A DNA stretch of 64,000 nt from Euglena gracilis (lineage: Eukaryota; Euglenida; Euglenophyceae; Euglenales), in the NCBI GenBank assembly GCA_039621445.1, contig CP154955.1, forward strand, positions 30,263,471-30,327,470. Reading direction: 5' to 3'. Shown piece after piece: positions 44,672 to 62,540 of the stretch (positions within the stretch are counted from its first letter, which is position 1; every line of letters starts with the position of its first letter). The notes under the pieces are model-generated. The model worked only from the letters and a program-made list of their open reading frames with translations, did no database searches and was not told where the DNA came from. Made by a program: the position numbers and the translations under genes.

Positions 44672-45963
44672 AAGCAGGCTCCCCCTGCTCCAACCTCACA
44701 CTCACGCGCACGTGCACGCACCTGCACGTGCGTGCACCTCAACCTCAACCTCAACCTCAGCCTCAACCTCAATACCTCAATCCAGCCTTGATGGGACACG
44801 CAGTTTCAAACGGTGAACTTCACATAGGGAGGGGCACTATTGGGAGGAGGCACTATCGGGGGGGGGGGGATGCAGAGGTGCAGAAATATTTTTTTCTCGG
44901 GGCGGGCGAGATGATTGACAAGGCCCAATATAACCACTGTTTTTTTTCGTCACCCAAAGGGCAGACGGTAGCACCTTTTTTTGAAAGATGGCATTGAATG
45001 CGACAAAAAGATGTGGCAATTTTCGACATCATGTCACAAATCCATCAGAATTGGGAAGCTTTCAACAGGCGGCAAGAGACGGCAATGCCTTTTGTGTTTT
45101 GGGATTTTCAAAAAAGAGACGGTAGTGAGGTTTCCAACCCCCCCCCCCCCTCCGAGCCATTTTGCATGGAACAAAAAAAGAATTGTGTTGCTGCCCGAAA
45201 GGCGGCTGGACGGTAATGCATCTTTCCAACCCAAAAGAGCAAAATTTGTCAACAGAAATGGTGTCCTTTTTAAAATTTTGAATTTTTGAAGCCAAGTCAA
45301 GATACGTTTTCTGTTACCACCCGAAGTGCGGCGAGACGGCAGTGGATATATTCACAAACAACAACCCCAAAAAAGAAAGATTCTTGCCCCCTCCGACCCA
45401 TGAGTTCTGGATTTGTTTTGCGGCCCGAAGGGCGGCGAGGCAGCAGCGACGACCAACAGCAAAAATAGCCAACCTATGGTGGGGACATCCAAATGTGGCA
45501 ATGCCATCTTTGGTGTCAAAAACTTTTTCATTGATTTGCAAAAGAGAATGGCAATTTTTTTTGGAGGGTAAATTTTTCTTGGGGGGGGCGAAAAACTCTC
45601 AGGGGGAGGGGCGACTGCCCCCCAATTTCTACACCAATGGGGGCATGGTATTCTGTTTGAGGGCCCAAACCCAGACACAAACACGCCAAAGCAGGCAACA
45701 ACAAAACACACAACCATTCACACATTCAGGCTGGTGTGCCCATGCGTTAATCCAGACACAAACACACCTAAGCAGCACGCATGCACGCATACGCGCACTG
45801 CTGGCACGCCCACGTCCATGTGCACCCGCATGCCCACCTCCACACAGACCACACACACAGAGGGAGAGCACACCGCGCACAAAGGAGGTCCCAGAGCATC
45901 AGGGCAAAAGCGCAGGATTTGTCGGGTTGGACTGCCCTGGGTTGAGTGGGTGGTCCTGGCGCT

Positions 45964-46054
45964 GTCCCAGTGCCAGGGCCCGACGAGGTTGCCGGCCCGG
46001 AGGACGACCTGCTGGTTGCCGTGGAAGATGAGGCCTGGCAGACCGCCAACCTCA
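45964..46054 (+). CDS. Exon 69: acidic insertion in AAA6
   Basis: Encodes VPVPGPDEVAGPEDDLLVAV then EDEAWQTANL. No close counterpart is recalled in animal chains, but the CAG/CTG rule upstream and a conventional phase-1 donor (CTCA|GTGTGC) downstream both fit exactly, and codon use matches the neighbouring exons. The acidic stretch is probably a surface loop. Confidence 0.75.
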
Positions 46055-52201
<6,147 letters not shown>

Positions 52202-52395
52202 AGCTGCAGTGCGCCACCCGCCCCAAGCGGGGGGAGTTCGCCGCGACCCTCACTGAGATGCAGGCAGCCGGCAAGTACACCGCCGCCGCTGCCGTTGGGG
52301 AGACTCTGTTTCAGAAGTCCGCCGGCAGCTCGTGGCTGCGGCTGACGCCGTTCCAGCGCATCCTCCTCATCAAGTGCTGCCGCCCGCCTCACGCG
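52202..52395 (+). CDS. Exon 70: AAA6, LTPFQRILLIKCCRP
   Basis: Acceptor TCCACAG, phase 1. Encodes LQCATRPKRGEFAATLTEMQ and SSWLRLTPFQRILLIKCCRP; L..FQ...LI.C.R precedes the AAA6 core. The 3' end is uncertain: GT at 52396 gives phase 0. Confidence 0.95.
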
Positions 52396-52611
52396 GTACC
52401 CGGGCTGTGGCTCAGTGCCCTGTTCTGGAAGTGTGGCTTGCACACCTATTTTGCGGGATCTCCAATGTGTTTTTTTTGAGAAATGCGTTCCCTCAGAGTA
52501 TCACTCAAGGCAAATGTGGGCAGGGAGATGATTTTGGTAATGTCGCAGAATTGTTTGAAGTGAAACTTCTGTTAAGCACCTGCTAACCGACATTCCATCT
52601 GCCGCCCGCTG

Positions 52612-52728
52612 GCATTCGCTATCACGGACTTTGTGAAGCACTCGCTGGGCCCGCGCTTTATCGACCCGCCGCCCTTTGACCTCTACGGCAGCACCGCCGA
52701 CGCCAACGCCCTGACGCCGATCATCTTC
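52612..52728 (+). CDS. Exon 71: AAA6
   Basis: Encodes AFAITDFVKHSLGPRFIDPP, FDLYGSTADANALTPIIF; F...LG..FI..PPFDL......PLIF is conserved. The 5' edge is approximate. Non-conventional intron 52729-52949 (CCCCAG...CTGCCCCC). Confidence 0.96.
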
Positions 52729-52949
52729 CCCCAGAGGGCGCCACACCCCAGGCAGCTGTGCCATCCCAGTCACACTTGACAGCTCGCAGACCTGGGCTGT
52801 AACAAGAGACGGCATTTTGCCTTTCCCCAAAGTGTTCATGTCACTGAACGCGCGTGGACCTCGCAGCCAAGCCCCCATTGGGCCGCTTCACGTGGGGTGG
52901 GGCGGGGGTTGGGTCCCCTTCTCTCGGGGCCCCGGCGCCCCCTGCCCCC

Positions 52950-53051
52950 ATCCTCTCCCCTGGGGCGGACCCCTTCGCCCTGCTGCTGAAGTTTGCGGAG
53001 GAGAAGCAGTTTGGGGAGCGCCTCCACATCGTGTCCCTCGGGCAGGGCCAG
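52950..53051 (+). CDS. Exon 72: AAA6, LSPGADP and SLGQGQ
   Basis: Encodes ILSPGADPFALLLKFAEEKQ and RLHIVSLGQGQ, both invariant AAA6 motifs. Ends CAG|GCATGT, so a GC-AG intron fits best. Intron 53052-54497 (1.4 kb) is low complexity with TA-, TG- and C-run stretches and no gene. Confidence 0.97.
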
Positions 53052-54497
53052 GCATGTTGCGTGGGTTTGGGGTTTGCTAAAACCCCCCTCTCCGGTTTAA
53101 TTCCCTGCGGGGTTGGCTGGTCTGAGTCCAGAAATAAAGTTCGTTTATAAGTCAAAAATTTTTGGAGGTATGCTGCCTCCCAAAATGACCCAAACACCCC
53201 TCAATGACGACATGTTTCCAACAAGAATTGCTGAAAAGAATAGTTTTTGGCCATGTAAAAATAAAGCCGTTCGTTGCTTAAGCCGGAGGCACCCCATCCC
53301 CCGATGGGGAGTCCAGCCACCCAGGGGCCTTTTGGACCTTTCTTACCCTCGACGAGGTTTTTTTTTATTTTCCAGCCGCAACAGTTCCTCATTTTTTTCG
53401 GTGTTGCAAAAATGTCCAAAAAAGGGCAAAAATGCGTCGGAGGGGCTGGCCAGGGCAAAATTGCTTTTTTTTAAAACACAATTGGCAGTTTTTTGGGGCA
53501 TTTTTTGAAGCTTCGTTTTTTTGGTTCCCGATTCGACCCCCAGTTTGGGCCCAGTTCCAGCCCCGGGCCCTATGGGGGGGGTCAGCCAGAAGCTGTTTCC
53601 CAGCCAGCCCAAATTTTCCAGCCTCTGCGCTGGACCCCCAGGATTCAGGGTCCCAAGTCTCGAACATTTTACTTTGGGGGGATTGGAGTTGTCTTGTGGT
53701 TGGTCGGCTGGAGGGGTGGATAGAAGCGGGTAGAGTGGAGAAAAAATACCGTGAATCAAAATTCACTAACGATCTGAAATTTCTCACCCGTGATTTTCCC
53801 TACCCCCCCCCCCCTTGCCCAACGACCACCCCCCGGATGGGGGTTGCAGGTCAGGGGGTGTGTATGACCCCACCGGTCGGGGGTTGTAGGAACCCGGTCG
53901 GCGGCAAGGGGGAGGGGGGGTTGCCTGCCCCTGTGTGATGCCATATGAACCAGACTAACCCTCGCCTCATGCTGCGGTGACATATGCTCCAGGGCACCCT
54001 CATGGTCAAAGATTTTGCACTTTCCTCTGCGTCTTGCGCACCACAGAACACCCTGATTGAATAAGCAAAAAAAGAGAAAGGGTTTGGGTGCCGTGGCTTT
54101 CAGGAATGTCTGTGTGGGGACAAGCCAGGCTACGTGTGAATTGCGAGATCGGCCACCTTAGATCCATTATAAGCCTTGGCTACTGCTTTTTTCCCCACGT
54201 TTTTAGGCATGAGAAAAACGTCTAACGTGTTTTTTTTTTCGTTCGTCAACCCAAATAAAAAAAACTACAGAATTACCGATTGCAAAAAAATCGGACTTCA
54301 CAAAAATTACCAGAATTACTGATCGCAAAAAGTCGGACTTTCCCCATGCCGTTGGCCAGAACTTCTTCTGTGTTTGTAGTGTGGCTGACATCATCGCCCC
54401 ACCCCACCCCACCCCACCCCACCACATTGCACTGCACCACCACACCATATGTTCCCGACAGGGCCCCGACACTGTTTCTGTCGCTCGGCCGCCCCAG

Positions 54498-54640
54498 GGG
54501 GACAACGCCAAGCGGCTCATCGACCACGGCAAGCGGACCGGGGACTGGGTCATCCTGCAGAACTGCCACCTCTCCAAGTCCTTCATGCCGGAGCTCGAGA
54601 AGCAGATCAGCTCGTTCAGCTCCGCCCTCGGCCGCTGCCG
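54498..54640 (+). CDS. Exon 73: AAA6, GDWVILQNCHLSKSFMP
   Basis: Acceptor GCCCCAG. Encodes GDNAKRLIDHGKRTGDWVIL and QNCHLSKSFMPELEKQISSF; G.W..LQNCHL..SW is diagnostic. The 3' edge is approximate (54625-54640). The next intron contains an (ATTT)n stretch. Confidence 0.95.
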
Positions 54641-54917
54641 CGCTGCCAAACCTCCACATTTTGGCCCGCCTGAAGGCAAGGCTGGTTGCCAACGTTTGCA
54701 GAACGAATTTCCCTGGTCTGAGCACCAAGCAAGGTTGGGTTTGACAAGGGCCGCTTTTCGATTCTTTTATTTATTTATTTATTTATTTGTTTATTAATTT
54801 ATTTATTTTTTGATTATTTGTTTCATGTATTTTGTGTGTTTTTTTTGTGTTTTCTATTATTTATTTTATTTCCCCGCACCTTGCTGCTTCGTGCCCAGTT
54901 TGGGCCGGACTGCACGG

Positions 54918-55104
54918 CCGGGCCCCCAACCTGACACACATCAACCCGACATTCCGGCTGTGGCTGACGTCCATGCCGTCGGAGTTCTTCCCCATCCCCG
55001 TGCTGCAGAACTCCATCAAGCTGACCAATGAGAACCCGACGGGGCTGCGTGCCAACATGATCCGCTGCTACAAGGAGATCAAGGACGTCAATGTCTTCAC
55101 CCAG
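54918..55104 (+). CDS. Exon 74: AAA6, [15 protein letters not shown]
   Basis: Encodes [40 protein letters not shown] and [19 protein letters not shown]...FP...LQ.S.K.T.E.P.GLR.N is conserved. The 5' edge is approximate. Conventional donor CAG|GTGGCC. Intron 55105-55433 contains GTGA and GTGC arrays. Confidence 0.96.
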
Positions 55105-55144
55105 GTGGCCCTACTGTGTTGTATGAGTGGATGGGTGGGTGGGT

Positions 55145-55324
<180 letters not shown>

Positions 55325-55433
55325 GTGAGTGTGTTAATGAGTGTCTTTGTGCAGTGGGTGCATGCACAATTTTTGTACTTGTTGCTGGCAGTGTGTTTGT
55401 GTACGGCGCTCACTGCTCTTCCTCATTGCACAG

Positions 55434-55574
55434 GGTGAGCAGTTCCCGGAGTGCTCGAAGGAGAACGCGTACCACAAGCTCCTCTACGGGCTGTGCTTCT
55501 TCCACAGCATCATCCAGGAGCGAAAGAAGTTTGGCCCTCTGGGGTGGAACACCAAGTACGAGTTCAACGACACC
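55434..55574 (+). CDS. Exon 75: AAA6, [18 protein letters not shown]
   Basis: Acceptor TGCACAG. Encodes [34 protein letters not shown], near-invariant in axonemal dyneins. Non-conventional intron 55575-56876 (ATCCAG...CTGCCCCC) contains an inverted-repeat element. Confidence 0.98.
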
Positions 55575-55889
55575 ATCCAGAGCATATTCCTAAAATTTGG
55601 GTCTTTTCGTGGGGCATTCAATGACACTTAGTGGCGGCTAGCACCATTGGCCTTCACCTCTACTTGCTTTGAATTCGCTTTTGTGGCAACAGGCAACCCT
55701 TTGTTTTGTATTTATTTTCAAATAATAAGTATAGATTCATTTTTATTTTTATTTTTATAATAATTTTTACATAAATAAATACACAAAATAATTAAAAATA
55801 GAATAAAAATGTATATTCATATGGCAGCTGAATCCTAAATGGCCCGCCGGGGTCATTGAGCATACCCGGGGGGGGGGGAGGGTCGGATT

Positions 55890-56707
55890 TTTTTTGCGTT
55901 TTTGATGGAACAGGGTTAGGGTTAGGAGTTAGGCCTAACTTTAGGTCTAACTCATAGATTAGTCCACAGTCCGGACGAAAATGACGGGAAACAAAAATGA
56001 CGGGAAAAAATGACGGGAAAAAAATGATGGGAAAATTTCGATTTTGGAATAATTAATGATGGGAAATTTTCGATTTTGGAAAAATCAATGGTGCATATTT
56101 TTTGGGAATCTGATTTTTTTTAGATATTGAAATTATAAGGGATCAGACGTTTGCCTTTTCGCTCAACCTATGCTGCTATGCTGGAAAGCATGCTTTGTTT
56201 TGAGCTCTGTTATACCAAGGTCAAATTTTATTCCAGAGCTCCACCTGCAGTTGGCACGCTAATGATCCAAGACAAAGCATGCACCAAGCTCTTCAGGCTA
56301 CCGTCCAACCGGAAGCTCTGTTCCCCTGTGAATGCGGTGAACTAACGGCAAAGAAATGTGTCGTTTGTGGAGACCGTGTTTGTGATGGCTGCTTCCCTGA
56401 CCACTCAACCGTTGTGTGCCCGACCTAGACTGCAGACAGTTTCCATGGCAATTCGGGCGTCTTGCTTTTTTTGCTGCATCTCAATACACCTTGTATTCAA
56501 CAACAGTCCCCTTGAAATTGGACATTCCAAAGGGTGTAGGAAAGGTATGGGGGAAAATAATGACGGGGAAAAACGATGGGAAAAATTTGGTGGTTTCCCA
56601 TCATTTTTGTTTCCCGTCATTTTTGTCCGGACTGTAGGTGACAAGTTGGGCCTACAGTAGGCCGAACTCCTAAACCCTGACCCCACTCCATCAATAACAC
56701 AATTTTT
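55890..56707. mobile_element. Inverted-repeat element in intron 75
   Basis: The left end (GATGGAACAGGGTTAGGG..., GTCCGGACGAAAATGACGGG) and right end (CCCGTCATTTTTGTCCGGAC ... ACCCTGACCCCACTCCATC) are long imperfect inverted repeats of about 100 bases. The ~800-base element is too small for a full transposase. Its interior contains a short Cys-rich reading frame. A non-autonomous DNA transposon is the likeliest class; the superfamily is not certain. Confidence 0.75.
56312..56428 (+). pseudogene. Cys-rich zinc-finger-like fragment in the intron 75 element
   Basis: One frame reads ...CECGELTAKKCVVCGDRVCD then GCFPDHSTVVCPT and stop. The C-x-C, C-x2-C, C-x4-C-x2-C-x3-H spacing suggests a zinc-binding tail, as at the C-terminus of some transposases such as the piggyBac type. 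Nothing upstream in the element encodes a catalytic domain, so it is treated as a remnant. Confidence 0.4.
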
Positions 56708-56876
56708 TTGACTCTCCTGGGAATGTTGAATCTCCGGGGGGGGCATTACGCATCCAGATATACAAATGACAATACGGATTTCTGGACTTCGATGTGGGAC
56801 ATTACTTGCCGGCGACCCCCCCCCTTCCAGCCAGGCATCAAGGCATCATCAATGTGGGATGCAACGCCCTGCCCCC

Positions 56877-56999
56877 GACCTCAACGTCGGGATGCAGTGG
56901 CTCCAGATGTTCCTCCAGGAGAACACGGAGATCCCGTGGGAGGCGCTGCGGTACGTCATCGGGCAGATCGTGTACGGCGGGCGCGTCACCGACCCCTGG
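56877..56999 (+). CDS. Exon 76: AAA6/C-terminal junction
   Basis: Encodes DLNVGMQWLQMFLQENTEIP, WEALRYVIGQIVYGGRVTDP and W. IPW.AL.Y..G...YGGRVTD.WD is invariant. Non-conventional intron 57000-57165 (GCCCAG...CTGCCAGG) joins W directly to DRRTL. Confidence 0.98.
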
Positions 57000-57165
57000 G
57001 CCCAGCCCCCCGCCCCTCCCCCCTCCCTCCCCACAGGAGCCCTCGGCCTCAGCCGCCTGGGTCTCTGTTTCACGGCTCCGGCCACGCCTGCCCCCCTCGG
57101 GGTGTGCGCCGCCTGAACCTCTTTATCGGGTGGCCGGTGCCACAGGACCGCGGCGGGCTGCCAGG

Positions 57166-57276
57166 GACCGCCGCACGCTGCTCTCCATCCTGCACAACTT
57201 CCTGCGGCGGGAACTGCTGGAGGACGGCTACAGCCTCTCCCCCAGCGGGACGTACTCCATGCCCTGCATCCAGGAC
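57166..57276 (+). CDS. Exon 77: C-terminal region
   Basis: Encodes DRRTLLSILHNFLRRELLED, GYSLSPSGTYSMPCIQD; DRR.L..IL..F......Y..S.SG.Y..P matches. Conventional donor GAC|GTGTGG. Intron 57277-57693 includes an alternating CG/TG stretch. Confidence 0.96.
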
Positions 57277-57693
57277 GTGTGGTCTCCTTGTTCCCTATCT
57301 GCGTGTGTTTATTTGTATGGTGTGTGTGTGCGCGCGCGCGCGCGTGTGTGTGCGCGCGTGTGTGTGCGCGCTTGTTGGCAACAATCTTTCGTTCTGCCGA
57401 AGCTGTTTTCCTGGTCGTCGAGGAAGAGATGCACACAGATGGAATGGCGGAACACACAAGCCTTTTTTTAGAGGATCATTTTTCGATGATAACCATTTTC
57501 CCTCCGTTTCAGAATTCCTCATTACGTCCAGCGTTTTGTGTTGGTTTTTATTATTATTTCTTTGAAGTTTTTTTTTTTAAAACTTGAATTAGCTTTCCTA
57601 GAACAAACACACCAAAATCGTGTTTTAAAACACCCAAAGCCAAACAAACTTGTCTCAGAATTTATTTCCTGCGTACCCCCCCCCCCACCGCAG

Positions 57694-57884
57694 ATTGAGG
57701 GGTACCGCGGCTACACCGCAACGCAGCTGCCGCACCACGACGGGCCGGAGATCTTCGGCATGCACGAGAACGCCAACATCGCCTTCCAGCTGCAGGACTG
57801 CGAGGCGCTGCTGGGGACGGTGGTCTCCATCCAGCCCCGGGCCACCAAGGCGGACGACGGCGGCCTCTCCCCCGAGGAGATGGT
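57694..57884 (+). CDS. Exon 78: C-terminal domain, PEIFGMHENANIAFQ
   Basis: Acceptor ACCGCAG. Encodes HHDGPEIFGMHENANIAFQL, QDCEALLGTVVSIQPR; the PE.FG.H.NA.I..Q motif is diagnostic. Non-conventional intron 57885-58863 (GGCCAG...CTGGCGGC), phase 2, carries AATAAGACCCC/CATTTTATGGG modules and a GC hairpin at 58229. Confidence 0.97.
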
Positions 57885-58863
57885 GGCCAGATGCCCCCCC
57901 CCCCTCTCTCTGGTTGGACACACTTTGCGGCGCTCCACTTATGTGCCGTTGGGAAGGCAAACGAGTTTGTTTTGCGTTCCTTTTGTTTTTTCAACTTCAA
58001 TAAAATTTGCTTTTTTTGGATTTTTTTTTTGCGGCGTCCATGTATCTCATAACCCCCCCCCCCCAAATAAGACCCCGGGCCCATTTCATGGGTCGGTTGC
58101 TGGAAAGCCCGAGGGAGGGTCTTGTTCATGTGGGGGGGGGGGTCCATTTTATGGGTTTTTGCTGGAAAATGTTTCGACCCCCAAAATGTCCAAAAAATGC
58201 CCCCAAAAATACCAATTTTCGAAAAATTTGGCGCTTCGCGCCAGACAAATAGGAGAAAATATGCTGAATTGTGTGAAAACTGTCCCAAAACGGCACATTT
58301 ACCCCCCCAAAATGTCCCTTTTTTCAAAAATCCGGTGCTTTTCGCAGGCGGGGGGGGTCTAATTTATGGGGGGGTCCATTCCATGGATTTTTGCTCGGAC
58401 CGGCCAGGGGGATTTTATTTTTGGGGGGTGTCCATTTTATGGGGGGGATCTAATTTTAGGGGGTTTTTGCAGGTTTTGCAGAGCCCATGCAGCTGCCCCA
58501 ATTTTGTCCCCAGCCGCAGCAGCAACAACAACGCCGACACCCTCCTGGGGGTCTTGCACCCCAGTTTTTCGGCTGAGGATTTCATTCACCTTTTCCTCCC
58601 GCCATTTATGTGGTGCTGACTGGCCTTTTCCAGCCAGCCCAAGTTCCTTGACCTGGGCCATCAACCCTGGGGGGGACTTAAAGAGATAGCTGTCATTTCT
58701 TATCGAAGACAGAAATCAGGAAGTGACATTGTATTGGTGGTTTCGAAGCTGCGAAGCCGCAGACTCTTTGTGCCTTGGCGATGGGAATTAGGGGGGGCTT
58801 TTGCGCATGTGTGACACAGCAGCTTCCTGTCAGGTGTATCCTGAGGGGAGGGTGTCTGGCGGC

Positions 58864-58924
58864 AGCACAAAAGGCGGCGGAGCTACTGGAGAGCTGCCCG
58901 GCCGTGATGCTGATGGAGGAGGCC
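58864..58924 (+). CDS. Exon 79: C-terminal domain (61 nt)
   Basis: Encodes AQKAAELLESCPAVMLMEEA, a helix between the FGMHENA block and the next conserved segment. Shorter than in relatives, but both flanking junctions obey the CAG/CTG rule and phase. Non-conventional intron 58925-59384 (AAGCAG...CTGGAGCT). Confidence 0.85.
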
Positions 58925-59384
58925 AAGCAGGCTGGGACGAAACTTCCGGTGACGCCGGAACTTGGAAGCCCATCCGGACCCAACACAAACCTCCTGAACC
59001 CGGGGTGGATGAGCAGGTGGGTGACTCGAGTCAAGCTTGCATCCCAACCAGAGAATTTTAAGGTTTTTTGACCTGGGGGTAGGTGGGTCCTCCCCCAGGT
59101 CGGGAGTGGACACCTCCAGGTATCCACTCCCAAAGCTCCAAAAATGGAGGAAGCCCCCCTTCATTTGGGTCCAAAAAAGAGTTTTTGGACCCAAAAGCGT
59201 CCAAAAAAAGAGTTTTTGGACCCAAAAGTGTGTCCTCCAAGCCCCCCTCCCAGTTGGAGGGTGGGTGGTGTGTGCCGACCCCCTCCCCAGGTTCTCAAAA
59301 CACGGGGGGTGGGGGACTATTAAGTCACTGCCCCCCGCCCTCGCCCCGGCCTAAGTCACTGCCCCCTCGCCCCGGCCTGGAGCT

Positions 59385-59553
59385 GGGCCGTCCACGTTCC
59401 GGGTGATGCCGAACGGGCTGCCGTACTCCATCAGCACCGTGCTGAGCCACGAGCTGCTGAAGTTCAACATCCTGCTGAAGCAGATGCGGGACACCCTGCT
59501 GGAGTTCCAGAAGGCACTGAAGGGCCTGACCGTGATGTCCGAGCAGCTCGAAG
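59385..59553 (+). CDS. Exon 80: C-terminal domain
   Basis: Encodes GPSTFRVMPNGLPYSISTVL, SHELLKFNILLKQMRDTLLE and FQKALKGLTVMSEQLE; L..E..RFN.LL......L..L.KA..GL.VMS is conserved. Conventional donor GAAG|GTGTGT, phase 1. Confidence 0.97.
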
Positions 59554-59636
59554 GTGTGTCCCAACCCTACTGCACAGCTCCTTTTTTGATAACTTTTAGT
59601 TGCCAACCCATCTTTTTCCTTTTCTTTTTCTTCAAC

Positions 59637-60198
59637 CTCACTCACTCACTCACTCACTCACTCACTCACTCACTCACTCACTCACTCACTCACTCACTCA
59701 CTCACTCACTCACTCACTCACTCACTCACTCACTCACTCACACACACACACACCACGCACTCAACACGCACTCACGCTCACACACTCACTCACACTCACA
59801 CTCACTCACTCACTCCCCCACTCACTCACTCACTCACTCACTCACTCACTCACTCACTCACTCACTCACTCACTCACTCACTCACTCACTCACTCACTCA
59901 CTCACTCACTCACTCACTCACTCACTCACTCACTCACTCACTCACTCACTCACTCACTCACTCACTCACTCACTCACTCACTCACTCACTCACTCACTCA
60001 CTCACTCACTCACTCACTCACTCACTCACTCACTCACTCACTCACTCACTCACTCACGCACTCACTCACTCACTCACTCACTCACTCACTCACTCACTCA
60101 CTCACTCACTCACTCACTCACTCACTCACTCACTCACTCACTCACTCACTCACTCACTCACTCACTCACTCACTCACTCACTCACTCACTCACTCACT
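59637..60198. repeat. (CTCA)n array, intron 80
   Basis: About 560 bases of CTCA, nearly perfect apart from a short interrupted segment at ~59740-59820 and one ACGC at ~60056. Translates as Leu-Thr-His-Ser repeats in all + frames. Confidence 0.98.
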
Positions 60199-60738
<540 letters not shown>

Positions 60739-60780
60739 CACACATACACGCGCGCACATTCCAACCTATCTTCTCGGCAG

Positions 60781-60878
60781 GGATGTTCATGGCCTTCCTC
60801 AACAACTCCGTCCCATCGCTGTGGGAGGGCAAGGCCTACCCATCACTGAAGCCCCTCGGCTCATGGATGAAGGACCTC
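60781..60878 (+). CDS. Exon 81: C-terminal domain, YPSLKPLGSWMKDL
   Basis: Acceptor TCGGCAG, phase 1. Encodes MFMAFLNNSVPSLWEGKAYP and SLKPLGSWMKDL, invariant in inner-arm dyneins. Non-conventional intron 60879-61082 (AGGCAG...CTGGGCCC) joins DL to IQRVDF with family spacing. Confidence 0.98.
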
Positions 60879-61082
60879 AGGCAGGGGACCCCAGGCTTTG
60901 CGGATGCTGTTCTCAAACCGCCCCCCCCCCACCTGCACTCGCCCCAGTTATTCTGACCCGCTGTGGCAATGCAAGCGTGCACCCACCCCACCGCTTCGCC
61001 CAAGTCCGAGCACACACAGTCTGGCGCTGTCACGCGCCGCACCGGCACCGCCGCGTTGCCGTGCAGGGGACTCCCTGGGCCC

Positions 61083-61145
61083 ATCCAGCGGGTGGACTTC
61101 ATCCGGAAGTGGCTGCGGAAGGGCGAGCCGCCGGTGTTCTGGATC
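61083..61145 (+). CDS. Exon 82: C-terminal domain, PPVFW
   Basis: Encodes IQRVDFIRKWLRKGEPPVFW. CTGGAT occurs at the end of this exon and the start of the next, so the exact junction is ambiguous within 3 bases; any choice gives FW-(I/M)-SG. Confidence 0.93.
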
Positions 61146-61281
61146 ATGGATTTGCTTAACACCCCCCCCCCCCCCGGGGGCTGGGCTGTGTGGGTGGGCT
61201 TTCAAAAAAAAAAGTGGGTGGGTGGGTTTGGACCCAGGGAAAATGTGCCGCCCGGGGTCACTAAGAGAAACCGTGGTCTGG

Positions 61282-61466
61282 ATGTCGGGCATGTTCTACC
61301 CGCACGGCTTCATGACGGGCACGCTGCAGGCCTTCGCCCGCCAGTTCGGGACGTCCGTCGACGTGCTCGGCTTCGCGTTCAGCGTGCTGGACACCCCCCT
61401 CGAGGACATCAAGAAGTCCCCGCCCGCCGGCGTGTACATCCATGGCCTCTTCATGGATTCCTGCCG
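61282..61466 (+). CDS. Exon 83: C-terminal domain, YPHGFMTGTLQAFAR
   Basis: Encodes MSGMFYPHGFMTGTLQAFAR, VDVLGFAFSVLDTPLEDI and PAGVYIHGLFMDSCR. FFP.GFLTG.LQ..AR and DG...HGLF.D..RW are conserved. Conventional donor CCG|GTCTGT, phase 2. The expected next exon (Trp-Asp..., then the STTGHSTNFV block and stop) was not found. Confidence 0.96.
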
Positions 61467-62190
61467 GTCTGTGCCCCTGCCCTGCCTTTCCTGCATGTGC
61501 GCTCCCCAAGGGTGTGCCAAGCAGGGTGTTGTGCAAGAAAATTTGAGTCAAAGTCAGCCAGCAGCCTTTTTACAGCCCTGGAACCCCCATCAACGAGTTT
61601 TATTTATTTCCGGCCCCCCAAAGGACGGTACCGGATTTTTCGCTATTGGGGTGCAAATGGGCCAAAAATGGGCGAAACTGGTCGGAAAATGGCTGGCCAG
61701 GACAAATTTGGGGTCAAAAAATTGATTTTTGCATATTTGTCAGTTTTTTTTGGAGTTTGGATTTTTTTTTTTGGTGCCTGGTCCGGCCCCGGGTTGGGCC
61801 CAGCTCCAGCCCTGGGACCCCCCCATGGGGGGGTTAGCCAGCAGTTTTTTCCAGCCAGCAGCCCAAGTTTTCCAGCCTCTGAGCTGGACCCGCAAGGTTC
61901 AGCCTTTTTTTTTTTGCCACCAGCCAGGTGTAGATAACCTTGCAACGTCCTGTGCTATTCTGGACTCCAACACAGCCCATACTGTTTTGCCTGTATGGAG
62001 AATGTTCACGCCCAATTATTTGCGTACGATGTGGGTGCATCCAGACACTGGAGGACTGGGGGGCGAAGTTCACATGGCTATAGTTCCTGAAGCAGTGAGG
62101 TTCCCAAAAGGCACTCCGTTACAAGAGAAGAAAAATGCTCCAATTTCGAACGAAGCGTCCTTGGCCGACCTGTGAGCAGGGGCTAACCCC
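61467..62190 (+). other. Region after the last recognised exon
   Basis: No dynein C-terminal segment is seen. A reading frame at about 61929-62173 (LDSNTAHTVLPVWRM..., TMWVHPDTGGLGGEVH...) has AT-richer codons unlike the exons and no recognised family. It might be a repeat-derived fragment or an exon of something else. Confidence 0.4.
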
Positions 62191-62192
62191 CC

Positions 62193-62540
62193 CCCCCCAC
62201 TTATAAACCCCCCGGGGTTTATAGGATCCGGTTTGGTTGGCCGGCCGAAGGGGGGGTTTATAAGTGGGGGGGGTTTATAGGTCCCGGAATTGTTGGTGAA
62301 AATCCGACCCCCAAAATGACCCCCAAAACCCCCGAAATTGGCAATTTTTCGGCAAATTTGGACAAAAATGGCATTTTTGAAGATGGTGGGTCTCAAAAAA
62401 ATTGCCAAAAAATTAGTTTTTGGGTGGTCTGCGGCCAAAAAAATCGTCCCCGGCGGCTTTCATTTTTCTTCCCCAGGGTTTATAGGTCCCGGTTTGGTTG
62501 GTCGGCCCGAGGGGGGGGGTTATAGGTGGGGGGGTCGCTG
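62193..62540. repeat. Inverted and direct TTATAA poly-C/G modules
   Basis: CCCCCCCACTTATAAACCCC at ~62193 is inverted at ~62256 (GGGTTTATAAGTGGGGG). GGTTTATAGG.(T)CCGGTTTGGTTGG occurs at ~62215 and again at ~62478 in direct orientation with GG(T/C)CGG..CGAGGGGGG after it. Confidence 0.75.

Noticed and set aside
55908-55960. Telomere-like GGGTTAGGGTTAGGAGTTAGG
   Set aside because: Only two or three imperfect units, and they form one end of an inverted-repeat element rather than a telomere tract.
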